Shown: positions 1 to 12,301 of the stretch, piece after piece
Position numbering within the stretch: position 1 is the first letter of the stretch
How the letters are laid out: each line of letters begins with the position of its first letter
Assembly (NCBI GenBank): GCA_021234155.1
Contig: JAJEKV010000075.1
Span: 1,612,001-1,676,000 of the forward strand
Reading direction: 5' to 3'
DNA length: 64,000 bases
DNA from: Isoetes taiwanensis
Taxonomy: Eukaryota > Streptophyta > Lycopodiopsida > Isoetales > Isoetaceae
Made by a program: the position numbers and the translations under genes
The notes under the pieces: model-generated
What the model saw: only the letters and a program-made list of their open reading frames with translations
Database searches by the model: none
What the model was told of the DNA's origin: nothing

Positions 1-1250
1 ACAAGCGATTCCCGGTATCTTTGTGCCTTCTTGATGAGAATCTTCCGGGCCTCTATTGAATCTTTGGCCATCTATTATCATAAAATGTATGTCCGGGTTC
101 TCGATGAAGTCCTCCGGCTTGCTCCGGATGATTACCTTTTTGTTCTCGGTATCGTAAGGCACTACATCTGCGGGCATTGGCACCGCCTGGATTTTCGATC
201 ATCTTTGTTCAATATCTCCAAGGAGTGCTTTGCTTGTCATACCTTCTGGCGATATAAATAGCTTTAGTGGACTGAAAAGCCCTGTCCCACGTTATTTGGA
301 TGTGTGAAGGCGAGGCCCGGTGGATACTTGTCGGCATATTTCTTCGGTTTGCTCATTGCCTCCAAGCTGCACGGCCTTGTCATGCGTCACTTGTAAGGCC
401 TCTTTGTCACTCACAGGTTTCCACGCCTCTAGAGCTTCGCTTCTTCCTTGTCCTTCACTTTGCACTTTGTAAGTAGACCTTTGCCCAGGGGCCTCGTGCT
501 AATGGCTCGTCGAGCGGTTGTAAGCCCTCGCATATTCTTCTAGGAGTCAATGGCTCGCCAACTGTCCAGCCAAATTTGAAGAGGTTATCGGCCATGTCGT
601 CTGATCTTAAAGCAGTTTCTTTAAAAGAGCTCGCACTGCATCGATTGATCTTCTTTAGGCTTTTCTTATGTTTTTGGCCCACTTCAACTAGCACGCGAAC
701 GAAAGAATCGTCACGTACTTCACATGTAATAAGAATTCCCTGCTTCTTCATTTGATCAGTCTCTCTTAACCTTGACATGAATATGAAGTCTGTCTTCCCA
801 CCAGTTTTGAATATCTCCACATACCATTATGACCCCTCTATAAGATCTTCTTCTGGACATGGAGGTTCTACCTGAGCCTTTATTATTCCAGATGTATCTT
901 CTAACGTCAATACATGCTGCAGGTCTGTAACAGTAACATCTTCTGTCCTTTGCTTTTTCTGGGCTGTAGAGGTCTCGCCTTGCTTGGTCCTCCCTCTTTT
1001 GATTGTCTTTTGTGATCCTGTGAAATTACAGCACATGGGTTAATCTTTTTATGCTCAAATAAATGCTGTCGACACATATGCAACAAAACGGCGGCTTGGC
1101 GATTTGAAAATGAATACACAGCAAGTTCATTTAGTTTATTGGGGTTAGGGGCCAGGCGCGTTTTGTCCCAGTTAAAATGCAACAAATACGCGCTTGGCGC
1201 GTTTTAGAAGTGACCTGAAAGATAAAGAAACTAATGTAATGCCTAATTAA
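1..1250. other. No recognised gene; two weak minus-strand ORFs
   Basis: I recognise nothing here. On the minus strand 1036-827 (69 codons) and 820-455 (121 codons) lie end to end and are lysine/arginine/threonine-rich then mixed. They could be remnants of one decayed protein, but there is no family motif and no clear splice sites. The first ~500 bases are relatively poor in CAG/CTG, like the suspected low-quality patches further on. Confidence 0.3.
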
Positions 1251-2640
1251 ATCTGCGCCCGTATGCGTTTCGTCCGAATCAAAATGCTCGGGACACAACT
1301 AACTATAAAAATGCAACTTAAAGAGTTGAATCTTCATCGAGGACACAACTAACTATAAAAACACAACTAGCTACCGAATCTTGTTCAGCTAAGTATACAA
1401 GCTTCAAGCGGCTTTATACAAAGATTAAAAGAGAAACCAACATGTACACATTAAGCATTTGTTTCCATACATTTTTGGGACATATGAACTCAAACATTAG
1501 AGGACACATGCTTCTTATTGATAATAACTATATTATTACGTAAAAACATCCTAAAACCTAACAAAAAGGGACACGAGAAATCAATTCTGAAACAAAAAAA
1601 CGGATCAATTACCCGAGGCGCTTGTTGGATTTGTGCTTTCGCTTGTTCAGCCCTCGGGCATGGGATTTGTGCTTTGATTGTCGCCCACCTCTACCAAATA
1701 CCCTACGGCCGTGGCCGATCCTCTAGGCGCCATAGAACCGCAAGTGCGGATAATATGAGACTGGGATTTTGGTTTAAACTTATATGCTTGGCCGCCAGAT
1801 TTACAAATCAGAAATTCAAATTCAAGCGCCCTTTTAAATTTATACCGCCTTAATTAACCGCCCGGCCCCGCTCATTTACAAATTTAAATTGTGTTTTTCT
1901 TTTTTAGTGCAATTTCAAGAACAATTAATCATTAATTTCAAGAAACGATATGTGGCAATCTACTACCACCTAATCGGCCACCTACTATCGTGAGCCCAAG
2001 ATCATTCCTACTATCGAGCGCCCAAGATCCGCCTACAACGCCTTCAATCCTATTCGATCGAGCGCCTTCAATCCCATTCGATGTCTCAAAGCTATGGTGA
2101 GTGTGATTCCATTCGAATGCATTCTCTTGTTCTCTATTTTTCGTCCTCTATTTTTCCAATGCATTACGGTTCTTCATCGATTAATGGGAGAAGAATGCTA
2201 TCTTTTAACAAAGAAACTTGAAGCGCCCGAGTAGGCTTATGTAAAATCAAGATCTGAATCCAAGTTCTATGTGTCATGGTGTTCCTCTTGAAAACAGTTT
2301 ACGAAGATTTCCATTATAAACCGCAATTACGAAGATGAGGCTCTTCCAAGAAGACATCCCTACAAAAGCGTCTGGTTGGTGAAAGCGTGGGCACATTTGT
2401 AGCATGGCCAAAAGACCGTCTGAAAAAGGTATGTATATTTGGATATTCAAAAAAAAAATGAATATATCATAACATCTGCGTGATGTTGTGAATTTTGGAT
2501 TCTTTGATGTTCTTTTAGCCAGTTCATATCAACCCCATGAAACTACACATTAATGAAAATATGTAGTTTCTTGGGGTTGGTCATACTGGCTGGGAGGGCA
2601 TCAAAGGATTCAATGTTTTCGACATTGCATATAAAAAAAC
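1251..2640. other. Gene-free, AT-rich
   Basis: No convincing coding sequence. A 111-codon plus-strand ORF (1518-1853) is basic and low in information and has no recognisable motif. Small duplications are present (for example the phrase ggacacaactaactataaaa occurs twice near 1290-1365). Confidence 0.4.
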
Positions 2641-2772
2641 ATAATAAACTAAATGACATAAAAATATAGTGCAAAATTGCGCCAGGCACGCGAGTTTGTA
2701 TTCATATTCCAAAAAAGTGTATGTACATTTCTTCTTCTGCAAAAATGCGCCAAGCGCGAATTCTTTCTATCT

Positions 2773-3183
2773 CTACAATATGTCACATAGCCCCACTTCA
2801 TCGGCCCAATCCCGTAAAAAGTCCCACCTGAACCACCCTGATATGACAGGATCCTCATCTTCCCTGCGGATGTCGAGTCTCCAAACCAGAGTGTTGTATC
2901 GATCCTTGATACTATAAAGCAAATCCTCGTACTTATTTGTTGGCATGAGCCTTACTAAGAGCATGAGGAGTCTGATATGTCCATAGATGCGATGGAAGTG
3001 TACCCATGGCCCCGATCTGAATCTGTCTATTGGATTCTCCAACTCTCTTTGAACGTTTTGAACAGCACACTCAAGTAATATCTTGTACAGGGTCCAGAGT
3101 TGATGGTCGTCCAGGGGAAGTGTATTTGAACTAGAACCATCCAGTGCAGGATCAGCTAGTGTCCATGCATAAGGAAAATCCAT
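2773..3183 (-). CDS. Hypothetical protein, 136 aa
   Basis: An uninterrupted minus-strand ORF beginning ATG at 3183. The protein is well mixed in composition, acidic at both ends, with a tryptophan-rich C-terminus (SGWFRWDFLRDWADEV) and a central helical stretch (residues ~70-100, RLLMLLVRLMP). I do not recognise the family. It lies between clusters of the GCGCC/GGCGC motif, which suggests it may be carried by a small DNA transposon. It may be a single exon of a longer gene; no partner exons were identified. Confidence 0.35.
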   Translation of the reverse strand: MDFPYAWTLADPALDGSSSNTLPLDDHQLWTLYKILLECAVQNVQRELENPIDRFRSGPWVHFHRIYGHIRLLMLLVRLMPTNKYEDLLYSIKDRYNTLVWRLDIRREDEDPVISGWFRWDFLRDWADEVGLCDIL

Positions 3184-3539
3184 GGCACTAGAACGAGAGA
3201 AATTAAGTCATTAGCAAATGATATATTACTCTCCCCATAAAACGATTCTCGAACATACATAATTCAAAACGCCCAGCGCCGCTTTGCTATGTTTTTTTCA
3301 CAGATCTATTTTACACGCGCCTGGCGCGATTTGTATAGAAACTAAAAACGCGCCTGGCGCACTTTGATTAACCTAATGGAAAATCGGAAACCAAAAATGA
3401 TTTCTCCCATTCTAACATATTATTCTAACAGAATGCATAATCGTTGAATACATTATTTTAGTTCAATATTTAGTTCATTCTTTTAGTTCATTATTTAGAA
3501 CAGATAGAGGAAGAGCTAGTGAAATAGAATAAGAGCAGA

Positions 3540-3690
3540 TACATCAAAATCATATAAGCATGATCATAGAGCAGATAGATCATAGAGCAGATAGATCATA
3601 GATCATAGAGCAGATAGATCATAGAGCAGATAGATCATAGCTCATAGATCATAGAGCAAGATCATAGAGCAGATAGATCATAGATCATTA
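3540..3690. repeat. Tandem repeat, unit like atcatagagcagatag
   Basis: Irregular tandem copies of a ~14-17 bp unit (atcatagagcagatag). A looser version of the same phrase recurs around 3,500 and 3,720-3,780. Confidence 0.8.
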
Positions 3691-3889
3691 TTTACTTCAT
3701 TATTTTAGATCATGGCTTAGAACAGATAGAGGAAGACCTATTGAAATAGAATAAGAGCAGATCATATAGGCCAGATCACAGAACCAATCCTGTGAGGAAC
3801 TGCTTTATGTAAAATAACTACTTTATGTATATAACAGGAAATACTAACCTACTTGTGTTCAATACCCGATTCTAGAATTGAGCCTTCTA

Positions 3890-4450
3890 ACCGAGAAGCC
3901 GAGAAGCTTTAACACAAAAAACCAAAGTTATTCAAAGTCAGAGAGATTGTAGAGAGCCAAAAAACCAAAAAAACCAGAGACATTGTATAGAGCCTACAAA
4001 CCTTTGAGCCGAAAAAACCTTTGAGCCGAAAACCCTAAAGCAGATAGAAGCCGGAAGCGGATAGAAGTCTAGATTGATGCGATAGAAGCCGAGAAGCGAT
4101 AGAAGTCGAGATTGATGCGATAGAAGCCTAGAAGCGATAGAAAACCGAAAACCCAAAAGCTCGAAAAACGATAAAAATGATAAAAGCTCGAAAAGCTCGA
4201 AAAAGATAAAAGCTCTGGAAGCGATTGAAGCCGAAAAGATAGATTGACGATTCCTTAGGTCATGCAAATGATAGATTGATTCCTTAGGTCATGCAGCAGA
4301 TAGATTGATGCCCGTGAAGCGAGAAGATAGATTGAAGGTAGATTGATGATGCCGAAAGCGATAGAAGCCGAGAAAGCCGAGAAAGCAGAAGCGCCTGGAA
4401 TGCCGAAATTGGAAGCGTAGTTACTGAATGCCAAAATTGGAAGCGAAGCG
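3890..4450. repeat. Imperfect repeats of gcgatagaagccgagaag
   Basis: Purine-rich variants of gcgatagaagccgagaag and agattgatgcgatag are iterated many times. The phrase ttccttaggtcatgca occurs twice (about 4252-4295). The 109-codon minus-strand ORF over this stretch (4267-3938) is only the translation of the repeat (Leu/Phe/Ser-rich) and is not called a gene. 4,500-5,000 is very AT-rich with iterated aagttataagtttaaaag-like phrases and no gene. Confidence 0.7.
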
Positions 4451-5015
4451 CTAATGTTCGAAAGTGTGAGAGAAAAGTTTGAAAAGGAAGGCTAACTTGA
4501 AATAATAACCGCTTTTAAAATTTCAGACCCATGCCATTATAACTTCCGCGAAAATTTATTACAAGGGTTAATTGTTTTAAGGACAATTGTTTTAAGGGTT
4601 ATTAAGTTTAAAAGTTATGACTTATAAGTTTTTAAAATAGTTTTAAGTTAATAGTTAAGTTATAAGTTTAAAAGTTCATGAATTAGACTTCTAACCTTAA
4701 AACTTTTAACCTACAATAACTTTCCAACCTTAAATTTTCTAACCTATAATAAACTTCTTAACCTTAAAAATCAAAAACCTATAATAACCTTAAAAGTTGT
4801 TTCTAAGGTTATTATAGGATACAAGTTTGAAGGTTATAAGTAGAGGGTTTTATTTTTATATAATGTTGAGGAAAATAACTTGGGGAATCCCATTATATAA
4901 ATAGAATGATCAAATAGAATAAGACATATGAGGCTTTCATTTATGAACATGTTAGTTAGAGGTTATTTGGATATGCTAACTTACTATATATTTTTATGCA
5001 TTCTAGGTCAATGGC

Positions 5016-7848
5016 ATGCAAAATGCTAAAAAAAAAACCCCCAATGATGCTAATCAAGGCAAGGAGAAATTCCCAACTAATGAACATGATGTCCAAGGAA
5101 AGGAAAATACCTCAAATGATGTTGATGATGGCAAAGGAAAGGAAAAGACTCCAAATGATGTTGATGATGGCAAAGGAAAGGAAAAGACCTCAAATGAAAA
5201 GGATGATGGCAAAGGAAAGGAAATTGTCCTTTATACTCGGGTCGATTGGAAAAACAAAAAGGTCAAGATCCTGCATGCATGCAACAGAGAGGCAGTAGGA
5301 GAAGGGATTATTGTTCTAGCAGATCCTATCAATGCAGTGAATGATGAAAGATTAGGGGAGGACAGGTTAGGTGTGGCAATCTCAAAATTATATGACAATT
5401 GGAAGGAAAAGGGTTCAGGCAAACAAGAATGCCTAGCTTGTGTGAAGCAACTAGAGGTTCCAACTATTGTTGCATGGCCTAGGGACAGTATTCAACTGGA
5501 GGGGAACTACACGTTTCCTTTAGATGTAGAACCATTGTCAACAATGTTCACACAGTGTAGCAAGAGGCCACTTCCAACTTTCAAACATTATCCCACCAAA
5601 AGATGCAAGTCAAATTATGATTGTTCTCCTGAAGCTATGATGAAGGTTAGAGGAGGTGAATGTTGTTGTTTTTCTTGTGTTAGAATGTTCACAATAGAGG
5701 AGTTGGTGGGAGCAAGAGCTACATATCAGGAACATAAGTGTGATAGCAGGAGGAATTTCATGTACACCATATTTGGCTATGCAATTCAGGATGAAAGATC
5801 AAAGAAGAAAAGATTCCCATTGAATGGAAAGTGGATATGTTCAAAAGCATGGATGGCTATACATGGAATTCCAACCTCTTCTTGGCACAACTGGCAAAAG
5901 AGACATGAAAATGGTAGTAAAATTGCATTGCATGGAAACAACGGCCCGGTAAGGCCTACCTCAAGAACTATAGCTACAAAGGAAATATTTGAAAGATATG
6001 TGGATTTCAATGCAGAAAACATGCCACATAAGAGTAAGAAGGATGAACAGGGTAGAGTTATTGTTGAAAAGAGATTGCCATCCCATTGTACCCAGAAGAG
6101 CATATTAGAGGAAATAAATGCATTGCTTCGTGAACTTGGAGTAGCCTCTATATCCCAGCCAGTTTTTAGTAGGCTATGGAATAAGCATTTCAAGCATGTG
6201 ACCATAGCAACTTCAAACAACTTTGCCAAGTGCAATTTATATGCTAAGTTGAAGGAGACACTAGATAAGACTGTGCAACCAAGTCTAAGGGCAAAGATAA
6301 GGGAACATATGAAGGACCATATGACGATCAACTATCATGTAGATCAACTTATTGGATGTGGAGGACCTTATCTGCAATGGAACCTAATAACTATCTATGT
6401 ATTATACATGATAAAATGGACCAACAGAAGACTTGTCTTCCACAATTCAAGTACATTCCTAAGTCATGTGGAAGATCATATCCTTTGCAGATTTCAATGA
6501 TCAAGGCAATATTGCATGGGCGGCGTGCTCGCACCTATTATGGCCATTTCAGTTTAGAGTTGTGGAGTGATGGTCCGATTTTCACATTGGGAGTATCATG
6601 AGGTGTTTAAGAAACTATGAGAAGGGTTACAATGGTAACCTACATGATCCTACAGCTAGCCAGGCACTACATAGTGCATTGTTGGATGGAACCCCTAATA
6701 GTATTGAAAAGTTTAGCAAGGCAAGATTTAGGAGGAATGGACCTAATGAACATGTTGGAGCTTCAACATCTCGTGCTAAACCCTCGAGATCTGCCCAAAG
6801 CCCTCTTGCAACTAGATAATTGTCTTTGGTCAAAATAAGAACAGTGGATGTTTTCTTTCCTATCCTACTTAACAACATGTGGGTATTTTTGAAAGAGTCA
6901 ATTTGGGGTTCCTAATGCCCTGACATACTCATGAGGATGTGGATGCATTGTTTGGAAAATATAGTCATGTATTGAGACAATGACAGTTACCAACTTTCCC
7001 GTGCTATTGGAAATATTTCATGGATGTACAAATCCATCTCCTATAGGATCTATCATAGAAGAAGTGCCTGATTGGAAGAGTTTTGTGGATGGTTATGCTC
7101 TCGACATGGAAGGTCATTCTAGACCTCTTCAATTCACTTTTTGGGTGAGAGAAGGGATTCCAATCATGCAATGGAAAATGAGACCTTGAGGAGGAGAAGT
7201 GGAGAGGTGGGGCAGAAATTTGGCATGTGGGGATGCAAATGGCAAGCCTATGATACCTCCCGTCAACCAAAAAGCTCTAAAACCAACCAAGAAGTCAAGC
7301 AATTGGGATTGACTAAGGATGGCATCAATGACTACATCAAGCATTGGCAAACTAATTCGGATGAGACTAATCGTGCATTGATAGATTATTGGAAGAAGGT
7401 GATCAACTTGTTGGATGAGGTAGACACATCCTCAGAAGAGCTAAAAGAAGGGTGGTTCCCTAAAAGTAAGTGGAAAACATTAGCTGGTGCTGACGAAGAT
7501 GATGGTACCATTAGTAGCATTGTGAAGGCATATGCTCCTCCTCAATCGATAAACACTATGTTGGTCCTAAGAAGGATAGGCCAAAATATCTAGGCATGGA
7601 TTGTTATGAACCTTCTACTCGACGTGGAGTGCCACCAATTTGTAGTAGTAAAACCAGCAGATCTAGAGACCTATCCAAAGGTGGTTGGGATGGACTATCT
7701 CGGATATTTGCAAAAAGAAGAAGTGATGTTAACTTCAATAAGGTGCTTGGCGTGGAATGGTGGTGTCCAAAGACATCAGTTGAGTAATGTCACCGATAAA
7801 GAAAGATATTCATTGTTGGACAAAGAGGTGGAAGAGAAATCCAAGTGA
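5016..7848 (+). pseudogene. Decayed transposase-like gene (DKMDQ / LDNC / HTHEDVD family)
   Basis: The first frame runs 494 codons from ATG 5016. It has a Lys/Asp-rich repeated N-terminus (residues ~20-70), then a region with WICSKAWMAIHGIP and an FSRLWNKHFKHV-like segment, and a CNLYAKLKETL motif before the frame breaks near 6330-6356. Other frames then supply CIIHDKMDQQKTCLP (about 6398-6442), LDNC (about 6816) and HTHEDVDALFG (about 6919-6951). That order, an aspartate in a (D/H)xMDQ motif, then DN, then HTHEDVD, is the signature of a widespread uncharacterised transposase-like family. From memory it resembles an RNase-H-like (DDE) fold. A TGA interrupts the codon before HTHEDVD, and several frameshifts follow, so the gene is broken. 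The C-terminal third (7141-7848) is poorly conserved. Assigning all pieces to one gene is inference from collinearity. Confidence 0.6.
5100..5222 (+). repeat. ~45-bp coding tandem repeat
   Basis: About three copies of a unit containing gatgatggcaaaggaaagga, encoding DDGKGKEKT-type repeats at the N-terminus of the transposase-like ORF. Confidence 0.85.
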
Positions 7849-7849
7849 T

Positions 7850-10600
7850 CCCGATCTTTGGCTAGACGTTGAAAACCGTATTGTACTCGTGGACTCCAAA
7901 AACTATTCCTAGTAAAACAGCGAGAGTTACAATACCTCAGGATGTAAGGAATAAGGTTCTCATATCCTTGGGGATGCTAGTGGAAAAATGAAAAACAATT
8001 ACTATGTATCTTTTCTACAGTTAATAAAAGTTGTGTACTACTTGAGTTCCATGATATATGATTTTATAATTTGAAGTTAAGGTGTGAGTTTATATTCCCG
8101 TGTGTGATTATATGTTAACGTCTATTCTAGTCTAAGGGCAACAAAGTTACTAAAAAAGTGAATTTAACAAAGTTACTAAAAAAGTGCAATATAAAATTTA
8201 TCCCAAAATTAAGACATAATCCCAATTTAATTGAATGATGGTTAATAGCTCTTGTATTTGAGTAGATTCTGATACTATTGGAGTAGATATGGCATCTTTG
8301 GCTAGCTCGGCCATAGTATGGGATGATAGTACCATGGGATTGACCGAGGTATGTAGCTCTTCTAGTAGGGCTTTTGTCAAGGCTAGTGCTACCTAGATTT
8401 TCTTCCTTTTTTTTTAAATTAAAAAAGCTATATGCATCATGATCAATAGGGATGATGCAAGCAGAGACCCTAATAAGTACAAGGTCTAATATTTATACAT
8501 AATCTTTCCAAATTTTTTTTTTTAATATATGGGTGAAGGAATGTAAAGTACCATAGTTTGGAGGGAGGATGAGACCAACCCATACAAATTGATATCTCCA
8601 AGGTTATATTGGCAGAATGGACCTAGTATGCAACTAGGGCTAGATATAACCAATTTCCATAGAAATGAACACTAAGGGATTGGAACTAAAAATGTTTAAT
8701 GGGTTTTGCATGGTTCTAAAAGGAATGATAAAATTAGGGCAGCCCAAAATTAATGGCTGAACATCAATTAACACAAAAGAATAGAATAGAATAGAATAGT
8801 AATGCAAATAGGAAAAATAGGGCGATGGCAAATTTGTGGGCTGATTTTGCTTGACCCAAGCAAGACATAGTAGACGATTTGCCCATCTTGGACTGCACCC
8901 ACATTATGGGATATGACTCGGATGGAAATGAGACATCTGGTTCAGATGAAGAAAAGTTAAACAGAGAAGCACTAAGATAGAAGTTTGAGGGCTGCGCCTT
9001 GGAGACATTGAGCACTAAGCTTGCTATGGATGGAAAAAACTATAGAGGAAGTTACGGCCAGAAAAGGAGCTTGAATTATAGGGAGGACAGATCTGGAAAG
9101 AGGAAACAGAGCTTATGGTAGAAAATGCCAACAGAACTTCCTATCTGCTCCAAATTTCAGGGATATACAAGACTATTATGAAGAATCGGACGAATTTCAG
9201 GTTCTTTGTAGGTCTAAGATATGTAGATAAGTATATTACGTCTGATAGTCTATTATTTCCTGCAAAATCAAAGATATTTTAGACTCTAGGTCTGCATTAG
9301 ATTGCCAAAAGCACAGGTGATCATACGATAATGGAAGATAGTATGATCATACTCCAAACATGGAGCCTTAAGTAATAATAGGTGCTAGTAGTAGAGCTGC
9401 TGCACATTTTGTTAAAAAAAAAAAAAAAATTCTTTATGGATATGATTACAAAGTACTATATTTAGACAAAAATCAGAGATCTTTTGAGCTATTTATAGAC
9501 ATTAAACAATGACTTTTTGAGCTATCTGTGACTTAAAATAAATATGATAAAATTCGTAGTAATGATCTTATGTATTTGGCATTTTAGATATACAACGGAG
9601 ATAAGATAGTATGATGCAGCTCATAAAATATGAACTGTGGATAACAAAATATAGGTTATTTATTATTACAAGAGAAGAGTTTAAATAACTCGAAGCTCAT
9701 AAAGATAGGTGATGTTAATGCTAATACTCGCCTTCACACAGTAAATGCTGACACATGCATATGCAGCAGTATACATGTCAGAAATGTATGGTAATAATAC
9801 TTGAGATGGATAATATTGATACATGATCTAATAATATAAACTGATGTCCTCTTAACAAACGAAGGCTATGGTTAACATTACTCTATTATTATTTATATGC
9901 TTTGTAATGCTAATGGGCAAAGGGCACAATGGATGATAAGTTATAAACAGAAAACTTTGTAGTACATTTTGGCCCTTGCATCTTTACCGGGTTTACCGCT
10001 AATGTTTGCATGGTTGGCTGCAGATGCGAGGCTTTCCTCCCATTATGTTTTATGCTTTAAAGGTTTTACATAGCATGTTTGGATAATGAAGTAACTTGAA
10101 GAAAAAAATTGCAATGGACGAATAAAAAATGATGCAGATGCTATCTAAAACTGGATGTTCATCTCCTTGAAGACTAAATTTTCTTTGTCAATCAAATATA
10201 TATAGCCTTTTTCAGTAGGGTTATTTGCCTGGAACAACTGATGTAATAGGCTATAAATGATCATGGTATTTTGTATAATACCAGGTCCAATATAGAGTAT
10301 ATTTGGCCCTTAGTGACAATATGAAATGTAGACTATCTGTATCTTCTTTTTGAAACATAGGGAAATTATAGTGCTATATTTTGCTACTGATGCAGATCGA
10401 TCCACATCGTAGGATCGAAATTCTCGTCAGAGGGCGAGTGATATATATTTGATTTTTTCGTGCTTCTCCTCATTCGGCGTTCTTCTCACAGCAGTATAGT
10501 AGCATTGGGCAGTCCCGCCCTTTATTTTCCTCTTATTCGTGGATCATCGACTCAGGATTGTTAAGAAATTTTAATAATGTTTCTTTTTTTTAAGAAAGTT
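7850..10600. other. AT-rich intergenic DNA
   Basis: No gene supported. A short (TAGAA)n run lies near 8,781-8,800 and A-runs near 8,404-8,420, 8,515 and 9,413-9,430. Small ORFs in both strands have no recognisable motif. Confidence 0.5.
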
Positions 10601-10615
10601 ATTGTTATTTATGCC

Positions 10616-10790
10616 CGCCTGACATGCATGACCAGCTCCTCCTGGTTAAAAAGGTTTTTTGTTGCGCGGCACGCATGACCGGCTGATCTGGAGGTTTTCT
10701 TTTCAAGTTCTTTCAAGCTCTTTTCAAAAGTTCTATATTTTCGTGTGGCACGCATGATCAGCCCCTCTGGAGGTTTTTCAAAGTTTTTCC
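10616..10790. repeat. Degenerate ~65-70 bp tandem repeat
   Basis: Three copies of a unit carrying a cgcatgaccagctcctctggaggtttt-like core (about 10,624, 10,672 and 10,750) with diverged spacers. The 79-codon minus-strand ORF across it is the repeat translated. Confidence 0.65.
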
Positions 10791-10859
10791 TATTTCGTTG
10801 GTACCACTGGAATCCCAAACGATTAGGGTAGGAATAATGTAAGCCCATTTTTGTTGTTA

Positions 10860-12280
10860 ATTTACTCTTCTTTAAATGGTCATTCTTTTAACTTGTATGT
10901 TGCATACATGTTGAAATCATGGAAGTTGTTGAAATTATGGGAGTTGTTTTTGTTTGACGCACACTATCATTTGTTGTGCCATTCCACATGTTCATCTTTT
11001 GCTACATAGATGAACATGTGCTATTCGTATCATGGTGTAAAACGTTACATGAGGCGTACACGACATTCCAACTATCTATATGACAAGCATCAAGGAATAA
11101 ATTTTATCAACGTCATTGTTTAGGGCCCCTTAAGATGAAGGCCATTGCCATACCTTGGGTGAGAATAAAGTTACCCTGATTTTAAAGATATCTTCGTAGG
11201 GTATCCCTTCCAGCATAATCGGCAGAATCACTCAACCAAACTGCACAGTAATCCAGTTACTGCGTATTTTGAGGGCAGCTTTATGCCCTCTTATAACTGG
11301 TTAAATCCGGAGGCGTTGGAGCAGATTTTTGATTCGCAGGTTCAGTTCCTCTAATCCCTCTCATTCCGACCATGATGGAAGTCACTCAAACCGATTTGGA
11401 TCAACCACGCTCAAAAATCTGCGCAAAAAAATGGCTAAGGGTTGGGCGCAGTCAGCATGACTGCGCAGTTACTGCGCGATTTTGGTGATTCCGTCAGAAA
11501 GAATACCCTGCAAAGGTACCACCAAAACTAGGGTAACCCTATTTTCACCCCCTACCTTTAATGAATTATATCTATACACCGTTATTTTCCACGTGCAAAG
11601 CAACTATTTGTGATGTGTGTGATATATACACAACACCAACATTTATCGGTCCATAGAAATGGGGGCGTAGGTATGTTAAAGCACAATATGATACTGGTCC
11701 GATACGGTTGTGATTAGATTATGATACATATGGGTGTGACAGATGTTTGGATGTGTGTTATTTGATAGTTGAATGCAGATCATGATAAAATTATCGTGGA
11801 TCATTGGACTCTAGAGAATAGAATGCAAGGATGGTATACTGTTGATTTTCCTTGGATGAGATAGATAATATTTTTTTCCCTAAAGAATGGTTGGACAGTT
11901 TTTGGTTTTGAAAAAATGTGCAAGAAGTTCGAAGTTACATTTTAGAGGCGGGAACTAGGGCGGTAATAGGGCTACGTTATCGCACCAACATTCGTATATG
12001 CCGTATTTGGCGGCAATCCTAAATCTGGAGGAAGCCGCTGCATTTAGGAGACGTTGGCGTAAGTCTTACTACCGCCCAACTGCCTTTGAATATGCAACCC
12101 GCATAATTCAATTTAAGACAGAGAAGCTGCTGGCTATGGTGATCGTGGTCCTTCCTCTGCTCCGGCCATGGCCATGGCTCCATCGCCATTCCCCATCTTC
12201 CCGATGCTCCTCTTTACTCCGTAGCTCCAACGCATCCCCTCGCATTTAATGGATCGTCACCAAATTTTGGGATTTTCTTA
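10860..12280. other. Intergenic region upstream of the acyltransferase gene
   Basis: No gene supported. Inverted and direct copies of ccagttactgcg / gcgcagttactgcg occur between about 11,245 and 11,485. The last ~300 bases before 12,302 become more GC-rich, as expected for a promoter and 5' leader, but I cannot fix a TATA box or transcription start. Confidence 0.4.
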
Positions 12281-12301
12281 GTGCCCCAAAACGCCGGAGC
12301 T

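Larger units (their letters stand above)
1151..3363. repeat. Dispersed GCGCC/GGCGC palindromic motif, about seven copies
   Basis: A near-palindromic core resembling GCGCCTGGCGC, flanked by A- and T-runs, recurs at about 1151-1160, 1188-1201, 2679-2693, 2746-2760, 3268-3285, 3314-3330 and 3346-3363, in both orientations. The copies sit on either side of the minus-strand ORF at 2773-3183. Dispersed short palindromes like this are typical of subterminal transposase-binding repeats; half of the core also resembles E2F-type sites (TTTGGCGC). No terminal inverted repeats were found, so no element is called. Confidence 0.5.

Noticed and set aside
3540-3690. CRISPR-like array
   Set aside because: Units are contiguous and variable without unique spacers, and this is plant nuclear DNA.
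3938-4267. 109-codon Leu/Phe-rich minus ORF as a membrane protein
   Set aside because: It is the translation of the gcgatagaagccgagaag repeat and has no independent support.
12281-12301. GTG at 12,281 as the GPAT start
   Set aside because: Plant nuclear genes rarely use GTG; the ATG at 12,302 gives a normal-length N-terminus.
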